Below, one piece after another: positions 16,796 through 25,004 of a stretch of DNA of 64,000 bases. The DNA lies in the NCBI GenBank assembly GCA_026988155.1, contig JALSLW010000079.1, positions 1 through 64,000 of the forward strand, given 5' to 3'. The position numbers were made by a program, and so were the translations under genes. Each line of letters opens with the position of its first letter. Position 1 is the stretch's first letter. The DNA comes from Methylomonas sp. Lineage in GTDB: Bacteria; Pseudomonadota; Gammaproteobacteria; Methylococcales; Methylomonadaceae. The notes under the pieces were generated by a model, which was given only the letters and a program-made list of their open reading frames with translations, was not told where the DNA came from and did not search any database.

Positions 16796-18002
16796 AACGC
16801 ATTTTGTTATTTTTGATTTTTGCCAAAACTTTGAGTTTTTTGGTGAAAACCCAGATGGCATGGAAGGCCGAGTCACTAAAAGTTTAACCCAGCAAATCTT
16901 TGAAGCCAAATTAGAGCTGGCTGTCACTATTCGAGAAGAATACAGCAGCAGTGATGAACAGCGTGCGTTTGCAGATGCGACTATTGATGAATTAAATCAG
17001 GCGGTGGCAGGGCTGGATAGAGATCGTTTTGTGGTGAAAGCACGTTTAAGAACGATGGTTGAATTTAGCAACAAAGCGCGTTGGGCTAATTTAACGAAAG
17101 GCGATCAGCTGGATATTAATACCCATTTATCGGCATTGGTTTTGCCTGATGAAGCGGATGATGAATTTGCCAGACGGTTTGATATTTTGATTCTGCGTTT
17201 TCAATTGGCTTTATTAACAGGGGCGCAAAGCACAGAAGGCTTTGTCCTCAAAATAAACGGGCTTGCCAATGATTTGCTTAAAAAGCTGAATATTCCTGAG
17301 GTTAAAGCGCAAGAAAAGTTATTGCGCGAGGCACAGTCCGAATCATTTTGGCAGGCAATGAAGGTGAATCATCTTGAAGAGGTACGGGGCGCATTACGCG
17401 ATTTGATGAAGTATATTGATAAAGAAAGTCAGGTCAATGTAGTCACCACTTTTGAAGATACGCTTGATCATGAGGGTATTAAAGAGCAGGATCTTATCCC
17501 CGAATATCAAAAATTACAAAGCTATAAAGACCGTGTGGAATCGTATGTGCGACAACATAGCGATCACCTTGTTATTCAGAAGCTAAAAACCAATAAGCCG
17601 ATTACCGAAACCGAATTGCAGGCATTGGAAAATATTTTATTTGATGGTGAAACCGTCGGCTCAAAACAAGATTATATTGAGACTTATGGCGAAAAGCCGT
17701 TAGGGGAATTTGTACGTAGTATTATTGGTTTAGAGGCGAATGCGGCGCAAGCGGTGTTTGCTGATTTTATTCAGCTGGGTGATTTACGCGCCGATCAGAT
17801 GACCTTTATCAATACCATTATTCGTTTTCTCACCACCAATGGCAGGATTGATAAAGCCATGCTGTTTGAACCGCCTTTTACTAATATTCATGACCAAGGT
17901 TTGTTAGGCGTTTTTAAAGAAGCCAATGCGACTAAAGTAATCAATTTAATTGAGCGGATTAACCGTAATGCATTGCCTGTGGATGAGCGATTGGTTGGCT
18001 GA
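16782..18002 (+). pseudogene. hsdR: C-terminal fragment of type I restriction subunit HsdR
   Basis: About 400 residues of the C-terminal part of a type I restriction endonuclease subunit. Homology-like sequence begins at NKTHFVIFDFCQNFEFF and continues through MEGRVTKSLTQQIFEAKLEL to the family-like end with FTNIHDQGLLGVF. The N-terminal nuclease domain and the helicase motor motifs, roughly the first two thirds, are absent, and nothing upstream supplies them. The fragment overlaps the last 14 bases of the yhcG-like pseudogene, so a deletion joined the two. The GTG at 16782 is only where the open frame begins, not a real start. The product cannot be an active restriction enzyme. Confidence 0.85.
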
Positions 18003-18007
18003 TATCT

Positions 18008-18050
18008 ATTAATAAGTTACCGTTAAACTAAGCGTTCAACTGATTTATTT
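18008..18050. repeat. Solo MITE end fragment
   Basis: About 40 bases immediately after the hsdR fragment match the reverse complement of the left end of the 239-bp MITE (GTTAAACTAAGCGTTCAAC then TGATTTATTT), with mismatches toward the inner side and loss of the last AGG. It appears to be a remnant of a third copy or of a deletion between copies. Confidence 0.75.
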
Positions 18051-18224
18051 GAACCATACTTTTAGGGGGGGCAAATTGCTGGAGTGCTTTTACTGTTTAG
18101 GACGATAGCAATCACTTGTTGAAACGGTAGATTATGATTCTTTCGAAGTCCTGTTTGCACGTGTAAAGCTCATTTTTATCCATAAAACAGTTGAAATAAA
18201 GAAGTATGATGTTAAAATGCCGTC

Positions 18225-18417
18225 AGCTTTGGTTCCCCTGTAAAGGGGAAGTAATTCAGGGAACAAGGTATAGATTTATTAACTGTCTATCAGGTTAAAG
18301 ATCAAAGCCTTGGCTGACCCGCAACTGTATACGATGAGTATTCATCCGCTTATGCCACTGGAAAAATCCGGGAAGGCTGGATGCATATGTTGATCCGTGA
18401 GCCAGGATACCTGCCTA
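18225..18417 (+). promoter_or_regulatory. Cobalamin riboswitch (AdoCbl class)
   Basis: The leader of the btu operon carries the conserved blocks of a cobalamin riboswitch in order: GGTTCCCC with GGGAA, GGCTGACCCGCAACTGTA, GCCACTGG, CGGGAAGGCTGG, and the B12-box-like GAGCCAGGATACCTGCC. Binding of adenosylcobalamin would be expected to shut down expression of the uptake genes. About 230 bases lie between the aptamer and the btuB start, containing the hairpin listed separately. Confidence 0.95.
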
Positions 18418-18478
18418 AGCCAGTATCACCTTTCCATAAATCGGGATTAGTTTATGGCGACGGAAAACCGTTTTCTGT

Positions 18479-18501
18479 GATGCGATTAACCGTGTCGCAT
18501 C
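18479..18501 (+). promoter_or_regulatory. Leader hairpin between riboswitch and btuB
   Basis: GATGCGA and TCGCATC form a seven-base perfect stem with a nine-base loop, and a second smaller stem (CAGAG/CTCTG, 18530-18543) follows. There is no T run, so this is not a classical terminator. It could be part of the expression platform of the riboswitch or a translational switch; this is inference. Confidence 0.4.
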
Positions 18502-18647
18502 CTTGCCTGAAAAGCATGAGGGCAGAGTTTACTCTGTCGCCTTATTGTCTTCTTATAATGCAATCGACACACGTTCTGTCGATTTGGATTACATTGTCTT
18601 TTTAAAGATCTCCTGTCGACGTTTATTTTTTAAAACGTGGAGTTTTT

Positions 18648-20585
18648 ATGTTTACTCTTACCAGATGGCCACTGTCTGCCATTTTGCTGACTACAGTTTT
18701 TTCTAGCTCGCTTTTAGCCTTTGAGTTACCCCCCGAACAATTAAAAGATATAGTGGTTACTGCGCATTTAACCGCAACGCCAGAAAGACATATTGGCAGT
18801 GCAGTAACTGTGATTACTTCTAAAGATATTGAACAGCAGCAAGTAACTTATGTTTCTGACATTCTTCGTACTATTCCGGGCCTTGCCGTTAACCAGTCGG
18901 GAGGCGGTTTCGGTACCCTTACACAGGTCCGTATTCGTGGGGCTGAAGGGAATCACACTTTAGTTCGACTTAATGGTATTGAGCTAAATGATCCGAGTGG
19001 TGGTTCTGAATTTAATTTTGGTAATTTACTGGCCGAAAATGTTGAGCGTATTGAGGTTATTAGAGGCGCTCAGAGCGCATTGTATGGAAGTGATGCCATT
19101 GGCGGTGTTATTAACATCATTACTAAGCGGGGCAATCAAGGCATTCAGCTTAGTGCCCAGGTTGAGGGAGGCTCGTTTTCTACCTATAAAGCAAGTGGCG
19201 GCATTAGTGGCGGCTGGGAAGATAAGATTGATTTTTCTGTCAATGCTTCACAATTTGAATCTGAAGGCATTTCAATTGCTGAAAGTGGCAATGAAAAAGA
19301 TGATAATCGTAATTTAACGCTGGATGGCAACGTCAATTTCCGTATATTAGAAAATTGGAAAATAGGGGTAACTGGAAAACTGGTTCGTTCAAACACAGAA
19401 ACGGATGGTTTTCAGGGAGGAATAGGAGCAATAGATGCTGATAATGAAACAGAAACACATCAAAAGTTTGGTCGCGTTTTCTCAAAACTGGCATTGTTTG
19501 ATGAGGTTGAATGGTTAAATTGGAACCATATGATTAGTGCTAACTATTCTGATAACAAAAGAGATAATGTCAGAAATAAAGAGTTAGGCAGCGAGTTTGA
19601 TGGCCGAAACAGTAAATATGCTTATCAGACAGACTTATATATTGATACAGCTAGTTTTGCTCAGTCTAACCATACCTTTACTTTTTTAGTTGAGCATGAA
19701 AAGGATGCGGTCAAAGTTAAAAGTTCATTTAGTGATGTAGATAAAAGTATTCAGACAACCAGTTATGTCGGTGAATATAAGCTGGGGCTGTTTGATAGGC
19801 TATTTCTTTCCGGCGGCATTAGGTACGATGACAATGATGATTTATTTAAAAACGCCACCACCTACCGTGCAACGCTGTCTTATCTTCATAAAGAAACTGA
19901 TACAAGGCTCCATGCCAGTTATGGAACAGGCGTAAAGAATCCTACATTATTTGAACTGTATGGGTTTTCGGAAAATTATGAGGGCAATCCTAGTCTGCAG
20001 TCAGAAGAAAGCCAAAGCTTTGATGCAGGAATCGAGCAGCGGTTTTTAAATGGCCGGTTTTCACTGGATACCACTTACTATAATAACCGAATTGATAATT
20101 TAATTATTGGGTCGGGACAGCGGTCAATCAACCAGGATGGTCGAACACATATATCCGGTATTGAGATCGAGGTGCGAGCAAATATCATCGATAATTTAGA
20201 TTTTACAGGAAGTTATACCTGGAACTCCAATAAAGATGCTGAGGGCGTAAGTTTAGTGCGCCGTGCAAAACATATTGCCAGTGCAAACCTTAATTATGGT
20301 TTTAAAGTCTTTGGAAACAAGGGTAACTTGAATGTTGGTGTTAAATATAACGGTAAGCAAACAGATTTTTCGTTCGACCAGTCTTTTAATCGTTCGATTG
20401 TTAAATTGGATGACTATACTTTGCTTAATGTTGCAGCATCCTATGAAATATATGATCAGATAGAGTTATTTGTCAGAGTTGAAAACCTTCTGGATGAGCA
20501 TTATCAAGAGGTTTACTCTTATCGGGCACCGGGTATTGCTGGGTATGGGGGTATTCGTATGGCATTGGGACCCTTTCTAAAATAG
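18648..20585 (+). CDS. btuB: TonB-dependent cobalamin receptor BtuB
   Basis: Outer-membrane receptor of 645 residues that takes up cobalamin using energy from TonB. The start has GGAG five bases upstream. A signal peptide (to about 24) precedes a TonB box (DIVVTAH, 34-40), a plug domain with IPGLAVNQSGGG, VRIRGAEGNHTLVRLNGIE and VIRGAQSALYGSDAIGGVI, then an Asp/Asn-rich beta-barrel. A C-terminal NLLDEHYQEVYSYRAPG strand is typical of the family. The protein ends GPFLK, so the usual terminal aromatic is not the last residue. The riboswitch and the downstream BtuFCD-like genes make cobalamin, rather than an iron siderophore, the likely ligand. Confidence 0.93.
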   Translation: MFTLTRWPLSAILLTTVFSSSLLAFELPPEQLKDIVVTAHLTATPERHIGSAVTVITSKDIEQQQVTYVSDILRTIPGLAVNQSGGGFGTLTQVRIRGAEGNHTLVRLNGIELNDPSGGSEFNFGNLLAENVERIEVIRGAQSALYGSDAIGGVINIITKRGNQGIQLSAQVEGGSFSTYKASGGISGGWEDKIDFSVNASQFESEGISIAESGNEKDDNRNLTLDGNVNFRILENWKIGVTGKLVRSNTETDGFQGGIGAIDADNETETHQKFGRVFSKLALFDEVEWLNWNHMISANYSDNKRDNVRNKELGSEFDGRNSKYAYQTDLYIDTASFAQSNHTFTFLVEHEKDAVKVKSSFSDVDKSIQTTSYVGEYKLGLFDRLFLSGGIRYDDNDDLFKNATTYRATLSYLHKETDTRLHASYGTGVKNPTLFELYGFSENYEGNPSLQSEESQSFDAGIEQRFLNGRFSLDTTYYNNRIDNLIIGSGQRSINQDGRTHISGIEIEVRANIIDNLDFTGSYTWNSNKDAEGVSLVRRAKHIASANLNYGFKVFGNKGNLNVGVKYNGKQTDFSFDQSFNRSIVKLDDYTLLNVAASYEIYDQIELFVRVENLLDEHYQEVYSYRAPGIAGYGGIRMALGPFLK

Positions 20586-20632
20586 TGGCTGAGAAGATGT
20601 TTTTATTTGCGTTGTATCCAGCTTAAATCTCC

Positions 20633-21496
20633 TTGCATCATTTTAAAGTGATAAAAAGTCGTAGTATTTATAAAGTGGTGGCGGCGGGACTGATAAGCCT
20701 GCTGTCACACGCCATACATGCAAAACCGCAAAGGATTGTCTCTATTAATTTGTGTACCGATCAGTTGGCGATGTTAATTGCCGATCGAAATAATATTAAG
20801 TCGGTAAGCTACTTAGCGACACAGAAAAATAGTTCGGTAATGTATAGGGAGGCTGCCGGTATCAAACAGAATTATGGAAAGGCAGAGGATATATTGTTAA
20901 TGCAACCCGATTTGATTTTAGCGGGAACTTACACGTCTCGCCCTGCTGTTTTTCTACTGCGCCGGCTGGGGTTCAATATTGTTGAAATTCCCATTGCAAA
21001 AACGCTTGATGACATTCGCCATAATATAATGATTGTGGCACGGGCAGTAGGCGAAATACAAAGGGGTGAGCGATTAATATCATCTTTTAACCAGCGATTG
21101 TCAAAAGTTATGAGCGCTCAGGCTGAACAGCGTCCGGTTGCTGTGTTTTATCGAGAGAATGGCTATACTACCGGTGGCAATACCTTGGCAAACACAATTC
21201 TTGAAACGGCAGGTTTTAGCAACCTTGCCACCCAGCTTGGCATTTTAGGCGGCGGTCACTTATCGCTAGAAACCCTGATTGCCAAGGATCCTGACATCAT
21301 TATAAGCGGCAAACGACGGAGTAAAGAGGGATCTGTTGCCATGGCAGCATTTCAGCACCCTGCATTTAAAAAATTCAAGTCAAAAAAACAGACTATTAAG
21401 ATATCAGACCCTCTCTGGGTTTGTGGAACTCCTTTTGTTTTGGACGCTGTTGAGAATTTAGCTGCGGTTCGTTACCAAATGACAAGCTATAAATGA
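20633..21496 (+). CDS. btuF: Periplasmic cobalamin-binding protein BtuF-like
   Basis: Substrate-binding protein of 287 residues for the BtuCD importer. No ATG is available near the N-terminus: candidates are TTG 20633 or GTG 20648, neither with a clear ribosome site, so the start is uncertain. A signal peptide ends near HAIHA. The mature protein starts KPQRIVSINLCTDQLAML, a typical class III binding-protein opening, with two lobes joined by a long helix. The stop overlaps the permease start by four bases (ATGA), so translation is likely coupled. It is separated from btuB by 47 bases and probably shares its transcript and riboswitch control. Confidence 0.88.
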   Translation: MHHFKVIKSRSIYKVVAAGLISLLSHAIHAKPQRIVSINLCTDQLAMLIADRNNIKSVSYLATQKNSSVMYREAAGIKQNYGKAEDILLMQPDLILAGTYTSRPAVFLLRRLGFNIVEIPIAKTLDDIRHNIMIVARAVGEIQRGERLISSFNQRLSKVMSAQAEQRPVAVFYRENGYTTGGNTLANTILETAGFSNLATQLGILGGGHLSLETLIAKDPDIIISGKRRSKEGSVAMAAFQHPAFKKFKSKKQTIKISDPLWVCGTPFVLDAVENLAAVRYQMTSYK

Positions 21497-22509
21497 AAAA
21501 ACACCTAGCAGCCAATGGCAAAACAGAACAGCGATTATTTACTTTGTTACTGTTACTGCTTTTGATCACCTTTTTTGTGTCATTATTCGTTGGAACTTCA
21601 CATATTGATTTTGACGAACTCATTGCCGTTATTTTGGGTGAAGGTAAGCCATCAGTTCAATTAATCTTTTATGAAATCCGCTTGCCCAGAGCTATATTAG
21701 GGCTGATGATTGGCATTACACTTGGTTTGGGAGGTGCCGCTTTACAAGGCTTTCTGCGCAACCCATTGGCTGAACCTGGATTGATTGGCGTATCATCAGC
21801 TGCTTCGCTAGGCGCAGTTATTACTATCTATACAGGACTCTCTGGATTATTTGCACTTGCCTTGCCGCTCGGGGGCATAGCGGGTGCTTTAGCAGCTGTT
21901 TTGCTAATTCAATTACTCGCGGGACGAAATAGCAGCACCCTGCGACTTATTCTCGCAGGAATTGCAGTGAGCAGTTTTGCCTCAGCATTAACATCACTTG
22001 CATTAAACCTAAGCCCCAACCCTTTTGTGGCACTAGAAATTATGTTTTGGCTAATGGGTTCTATTGCAAACCGCAGCTTTGAACATGTTTTCCTATCCGC
22101 CCCATTCATGGTGATAGGCTGGGGACTGTTATTAATGCAGGCCAAAGCGCTAGATGCTTTAACTTTAGGGGAAGAGGCCACGCAAAGCCTAGGGTTTAAT
22201 ATTAACCAAGTCAGCAGGCTGATTATTATTGGCATAGCGATATCTGTTGGGGCTGCGACAGCTGTTTCAGGGGCGATAGGTTTTATTGGACTGGTTGTAC
22301 CTCATCTTCTGCGTCGGTGGGTCGGACATAAGCCGAGCACTTTGCTGTTGGCCAGTGGTTTGGGGGGCGCATGTTTAACGTTGATGGCAGATAGTGCGGT
22401 ACGTCTTTTATCAACTGGAACAGAGCTTAAGTTAGGGGTATTAACGGCATTAATCGGTGCGCCTTTCTTTTTAATGCTGATTATGAAAACACAAAAGGAT
22501 TTGCCATGA
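21493..22509 (+). CDS. btuC: Cobalamin ABC transporter permease BtuC-like
   Basis: Inner-membrane permease of 338 residues with about ten hydrophobic segments and FecCD/BtuC-family motifs: IRLPRAILGLMIGITLGLGGAALQ..LRNPLAEPGLIGVSSAA near residues 58-105, and AVSGAIGFIGLVVPHLLRRW near 255-280, which includes the coupling-helix region. It overlaps the binding-protein gene and the ATPase gene by four bases each. The set matches the E. coli BtuCDF system in function, though here the genes form one operon with the receptor. Confidence 0.92.
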   Translation: MKKHLAANGKTEQRLFTLLLLLLLITFFVSLFVGTSHIDFDELIAVILGEGKPSVQLIFYEIRLPRAILGLMIGITLGLGGAALQGFLRNPLAEPGLIGVSSAASLGAVITIYTGLSGLFALALPLGGIAGALAAVLLIQLLAGRNSSTLRLILAGIAVSSFASALTSLALNLSPNPFVALEIMFWLMGSIANRSFEHVFLSAPFMVIGWGLLLMQAKALDALTLGEEATQSLGFNINQVSRLIIIGIAISVGAATAVSGAIGFIGLVVPHLLRRWVGHKPSTLLLASGLGGACLTLMADSAVRLLSTGTELKLGVLTALIGAPFFLMLIMKTQKDLP

Positions 22510-23306
22510 AATTACTCGAAGCCACAGGCTTATCCATTAACTTTGCAGGCCGGACTATTTTGGATGATGTTGGCTTTGGTATAGATAAGGGCGAATTTAT
22601 AGGGTTGATTGGTCCTAACGGTTCAGGAAAAACAACATTATTAAGAGCGTTGTCAGGGCTGCTGTCTAATCAAAAAAACAATATCAAGTTTCTTGGTCTT
22701 TCCCTGTCTGATTATGATCCTAAACAGCTTGCCCAAAAACTTGCCTATTTGCCTCAGGGCAATGAGAGCCATTGGTCTTTAACTGTGGAGAACTTAGCTA
22801 TGCTGGGACGTTTGCCACACCGAAAACCATGGCAAGGTGCTTCGAAGGCAGATCACAAAATAGTACAGCAAGTGCTTCAGGATTGTGACGTCAGCCAATT
22901 TGCTAAGCATACTATTAATACTTTATCCGGCGGGGAACGGGCACGCGTTTTTTTATCTCGTGCATTAGCCGTAGAGCCTCAGCTGCTACTAGCTGATGAA
23001 CCTATTGCAGGTCTTGATCCTGGCCATCAATTAGAGGTCATGAATAAGTTTCGGCAATTATCTAAATCGGGTATGGGAATTGTGTGTGTCATTCATGACT
23101 TAACCCTTGCCGCTCGTTATTGCCATAAATTGGTCATGCTGGGTGAGCAAAAAATTATTTCACAAGGGATGCCTGAACACGTGCTTTCAAAAAAAAATCT
23201 CGCGCGCTGTTTCAATATCAGAGCGCATATTAGCAAGGTTGACGGACAGGCGCTTGTCATTCCCATTGCACTTTGTTCAACAGCTAACTTAGCTTCTAAA
23301 AAATAA
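22506..23306 (+). CDS. btuD: Cobalamin ABC transporter ATPase BtuD-like
   Basis: ATP-binding subunit of 266 residues. Visible motifs are Walker A GPNGSGKTT near 36-44, Q-loop LPQGNES, signature LSGGERARV near 140, Walker B LLLADEPIAGLD and switch His in VIHDL. Length and order match the FepC/BtuD family. It overlaps btuC by four bases and is followed after a single base by the next gene of the operon. Confidence 0.92.
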   Translation: MKLLEATGLSINFAGRTILDDVGFGIDKGEFIGLIGPNGSGKTTLLRALSGLLSNQKNNIKFLGLSLSDYDPKQLAQKLAYLPQGNESHWSLTVENLAMLGRLPHRKPWQGASKADHKIVQQVLQDCDVSQFAKHTINTLSGGERARVFLSRALAVEPQLLLADEPIAGLDPGHQLEVMNKFRQLSKSGMGIVCVIHDLTLAARYCHKLVMLGEQKIISQGMPEHVLSKKNLARCFNIRAHISKVDGQALVIPIALCSTANLASKK

Positions 23307-23307
23307 A

Positions 23308-24285
23308 ATGTCAGATTATCCTAAAATTGCAGCTGTATTAGAACAGCATTTAAACCAGTCAACCAGTAGTTTCAGCATTGGCTCATTTGGTGCTATTGCA
23401 GAATTTCACCATATCTCAGATGAACCTGTTATCACAGATAAAACAAATGATCTGACAATGATGACCAAGCGGGGTGGTATTCGGTTTGAAATTACGGAAA
23501 ATACCCGTCCTATTGCGTATGAGGCATTAAGTAAAAATCAGCATCGCTGGCAGCAGGGAGTTGCATTCTGTTTGCCAAAAACAGAAGCAGGCATGAATCG
23601 GCGAAAGGGGTTAACTGAGCTTGGCGCTGATAAAGAGGCAATAGACAGTACCCAGTCAGATTCAATTATATTTGATATGGGTATTGATGCCTATAATATT
23701 GATTTTTGCATTAGAACAAGGGATAAAGTACTAATTGAGCTGCTTCGTCAGTTTGAAGGCCAGCCCTATGATAAATTAAGCGACCAGGTTAAAGCCGAAA
23801 TTATCAGTGCCAGTCCTTGCCGGGTAGTTATATCAAAACTTGGGCGAATAGAGGTATACCAAGCGATAGGTAAAGAAAAAACACCTCAGGGACCGCATAC
23901 ACACCTATTGCCAAAACTTTTCTCAAAAAAAATCACACATTCAGCTAACATTCCTATCCCTGAAGGTCTAGTGCCATGTTTAATGCTGCACCCCGGCAAC
24001 CCATTGCTAGATAATTCTGGAAAGAACATACCTTTTGACCTCTCTTTATTCAACCAATTTCAAGAGCTTTTGACGCGCTGGGGGTTAAGCGAGTGTAACG
24101 AGGTAAAAAAAGCATTATTTGATGCGGTTTTATCTGGTTCCGATGTATCCGGGTTCTCTAAACCAATATCACGGGAAGCTCGAGCCACATTGCGTGTCAC
24201 GCTCAGACAGATGTGCCAGCAGGAGCAATTTAAATTATATGTTGATAAGTGGAGTGAGTATTTTGAACGTTTAAGTTTATCTTAG
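23308..24285 (+). CDS. Conserved-looking protein of unknown function at the end of the btu operon
   Basis: A 325-residue soluble protein that I do not recognise with certainty. It has no signal peptide, membrane segment or known catalytic motif that I can name. Notable segments are SFSIGSFGAIAEFH near the N-terminus, FDMGIDAYNIDFCIRTRD in the middle, GPHTHLLPKL near 200 and EARATLRVTLRQM near the end. The start is one base after the btuD stop, so it is almost certainly co-transcribed and under the cobalamin riboswitch. That context suggests a cobalamin-related or metal-related role, but nothing in the sequence proves it. It ends the operon; the next gene is convergent. Confidence 0.75.
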   Translation: MSDYPKIAAVLEQHLNQSTSSFSIGSFGAIAEFHHISDEPVITDKTNDLTMMTKRGGIRFEITENTRPIAYEALSKNQHRWQQGVAFCLPKTEAGMNRRKGLTELGADKEAIDSTQSDSIIFDMGIDAYNIDFCIRTRDKVLIELLRQFEGQPYDKLSDQVKAEIISASPCRVVISKLGRIEVYQAIGKEKTPQGPHTHLLPKLFSKKITHSANIPIPEGLVPCLMLHPGNPLLDNSGKNIPFDLSLFNQFQELLTRWGLSECNEVKKALFDAVLSGSDVSGFSKPISREARATLRVTLRQMCQQEQFKLYVDKWSEYFERLSLS

Positions 24286-24437
24286 GCCTAGATTAATCAC
24301 ACCTACCACAAAAAACCGTTATTCTTGAAGTCTCTTATGAGGGGGGGGCAATTACATGTCCTGTAGTCAGGGGATATTTGATGTTTAGGAAAAAAACAAT
24401 AACTGTCATTTCAGGTAGTGGAGGCGATAAAAAATTT

Positions 24438-24998
24438 TTATGTGGTTAAAGCCCCAGGCATAAAAAACTCACTGACCAGCATTTTTTGCTTTTGGATGGC
24501 ATAGACGGTTCTTCTGCCCCACACATGTTGTCCAATATTGACTTTTTCAATCAATTCTTCTCTCCATAGTGAGTGCTGAACATTGGTTATATTGAGATCT
24601 AAGCGCTCCAGTTTTGGATAAGAAAAAATAACTTCCCCTAAGGGACGAGTTCCTAGATGAGATAGATTGCGTTTAGCTACTTTTATGGTGTGTTCTGGGA
24701 GAATGGTTCTGGCAAGGATTAACGGTCTGCCGTTGGCATGCAGCAATACTTCACGGACAAGATTGTATTGCTGGTGTGGCAGGCCCAGTAAATTGCATTC
24801 GCCGAGAAATGCTGGTTTCCAGCGGTGGAACAGTATTTCGACAGCAAATGAGCTACCGTAAACTTTTCGAAGGCGGCGGGTGAGAGAGCCTTTTTCATAA
24901 ATCCATGAATGTACATCGGGTGGAAGCGCCTGCTTTAAGCCCGGGTGTTTTTTTTTCCAATGAGGTTCCCGGGTGAATAAGAAACTGTTTTTGTGCAC
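24438..24998 (-). CDS. ubiC: Chorismate pyruvate-lyase UbiC
   Basis: Cytoplasmic enzyme of 186 residues that converts chorismate to 4-hydroxybenzoate and pyruvate, the first committed step of ubiquinone synthesis. Family features are the SLTRRLRKVYG segment, LARTILPEHT with its active-site Arg, RPLGEVIFSYP, WGRRTVY and the C-terminal SEFFMPG with the conserved Glu (177). It starts with GTG six bases after the recG stop, so it is the last gene of the rpoZ-to-ubiC run. In E. coli ubiC lies with ubiA instead. Confidence 0.9.
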   Translation of the reverse strand: MHKNSFLFTREPHWKKKHPGLKQALPPDVHSWIYEKGSLTRRLRKVYGSSFAVEILFHRWKPAFLGECNLLGLPHQQYNLVREVLLHANGRPLILARTILPEHTIKVAKRNLSHLGTRPLGEVIFSYPKLERLDLNITNVQHSLWREELIEKVNIGQHVWGRRTVYAIQKQKMLVSEFFMPGALTT

Positions 24999-25004
24999 GT
25001 GGGG

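Noticed and set aside
16782-18002. Independent gene starting at GTG 16782
   Set aside because: Its first codons belong to the end of the yhcG-like reading and the protein matches only the C-terminal part of HsdR.
18381-18605. Open frame of 74 codons upstream of btuB
   Set aside because: It overlaps the conserved 3' blocks of the cobalamin riboswitch and the leader hairpins, with no family resemblance.
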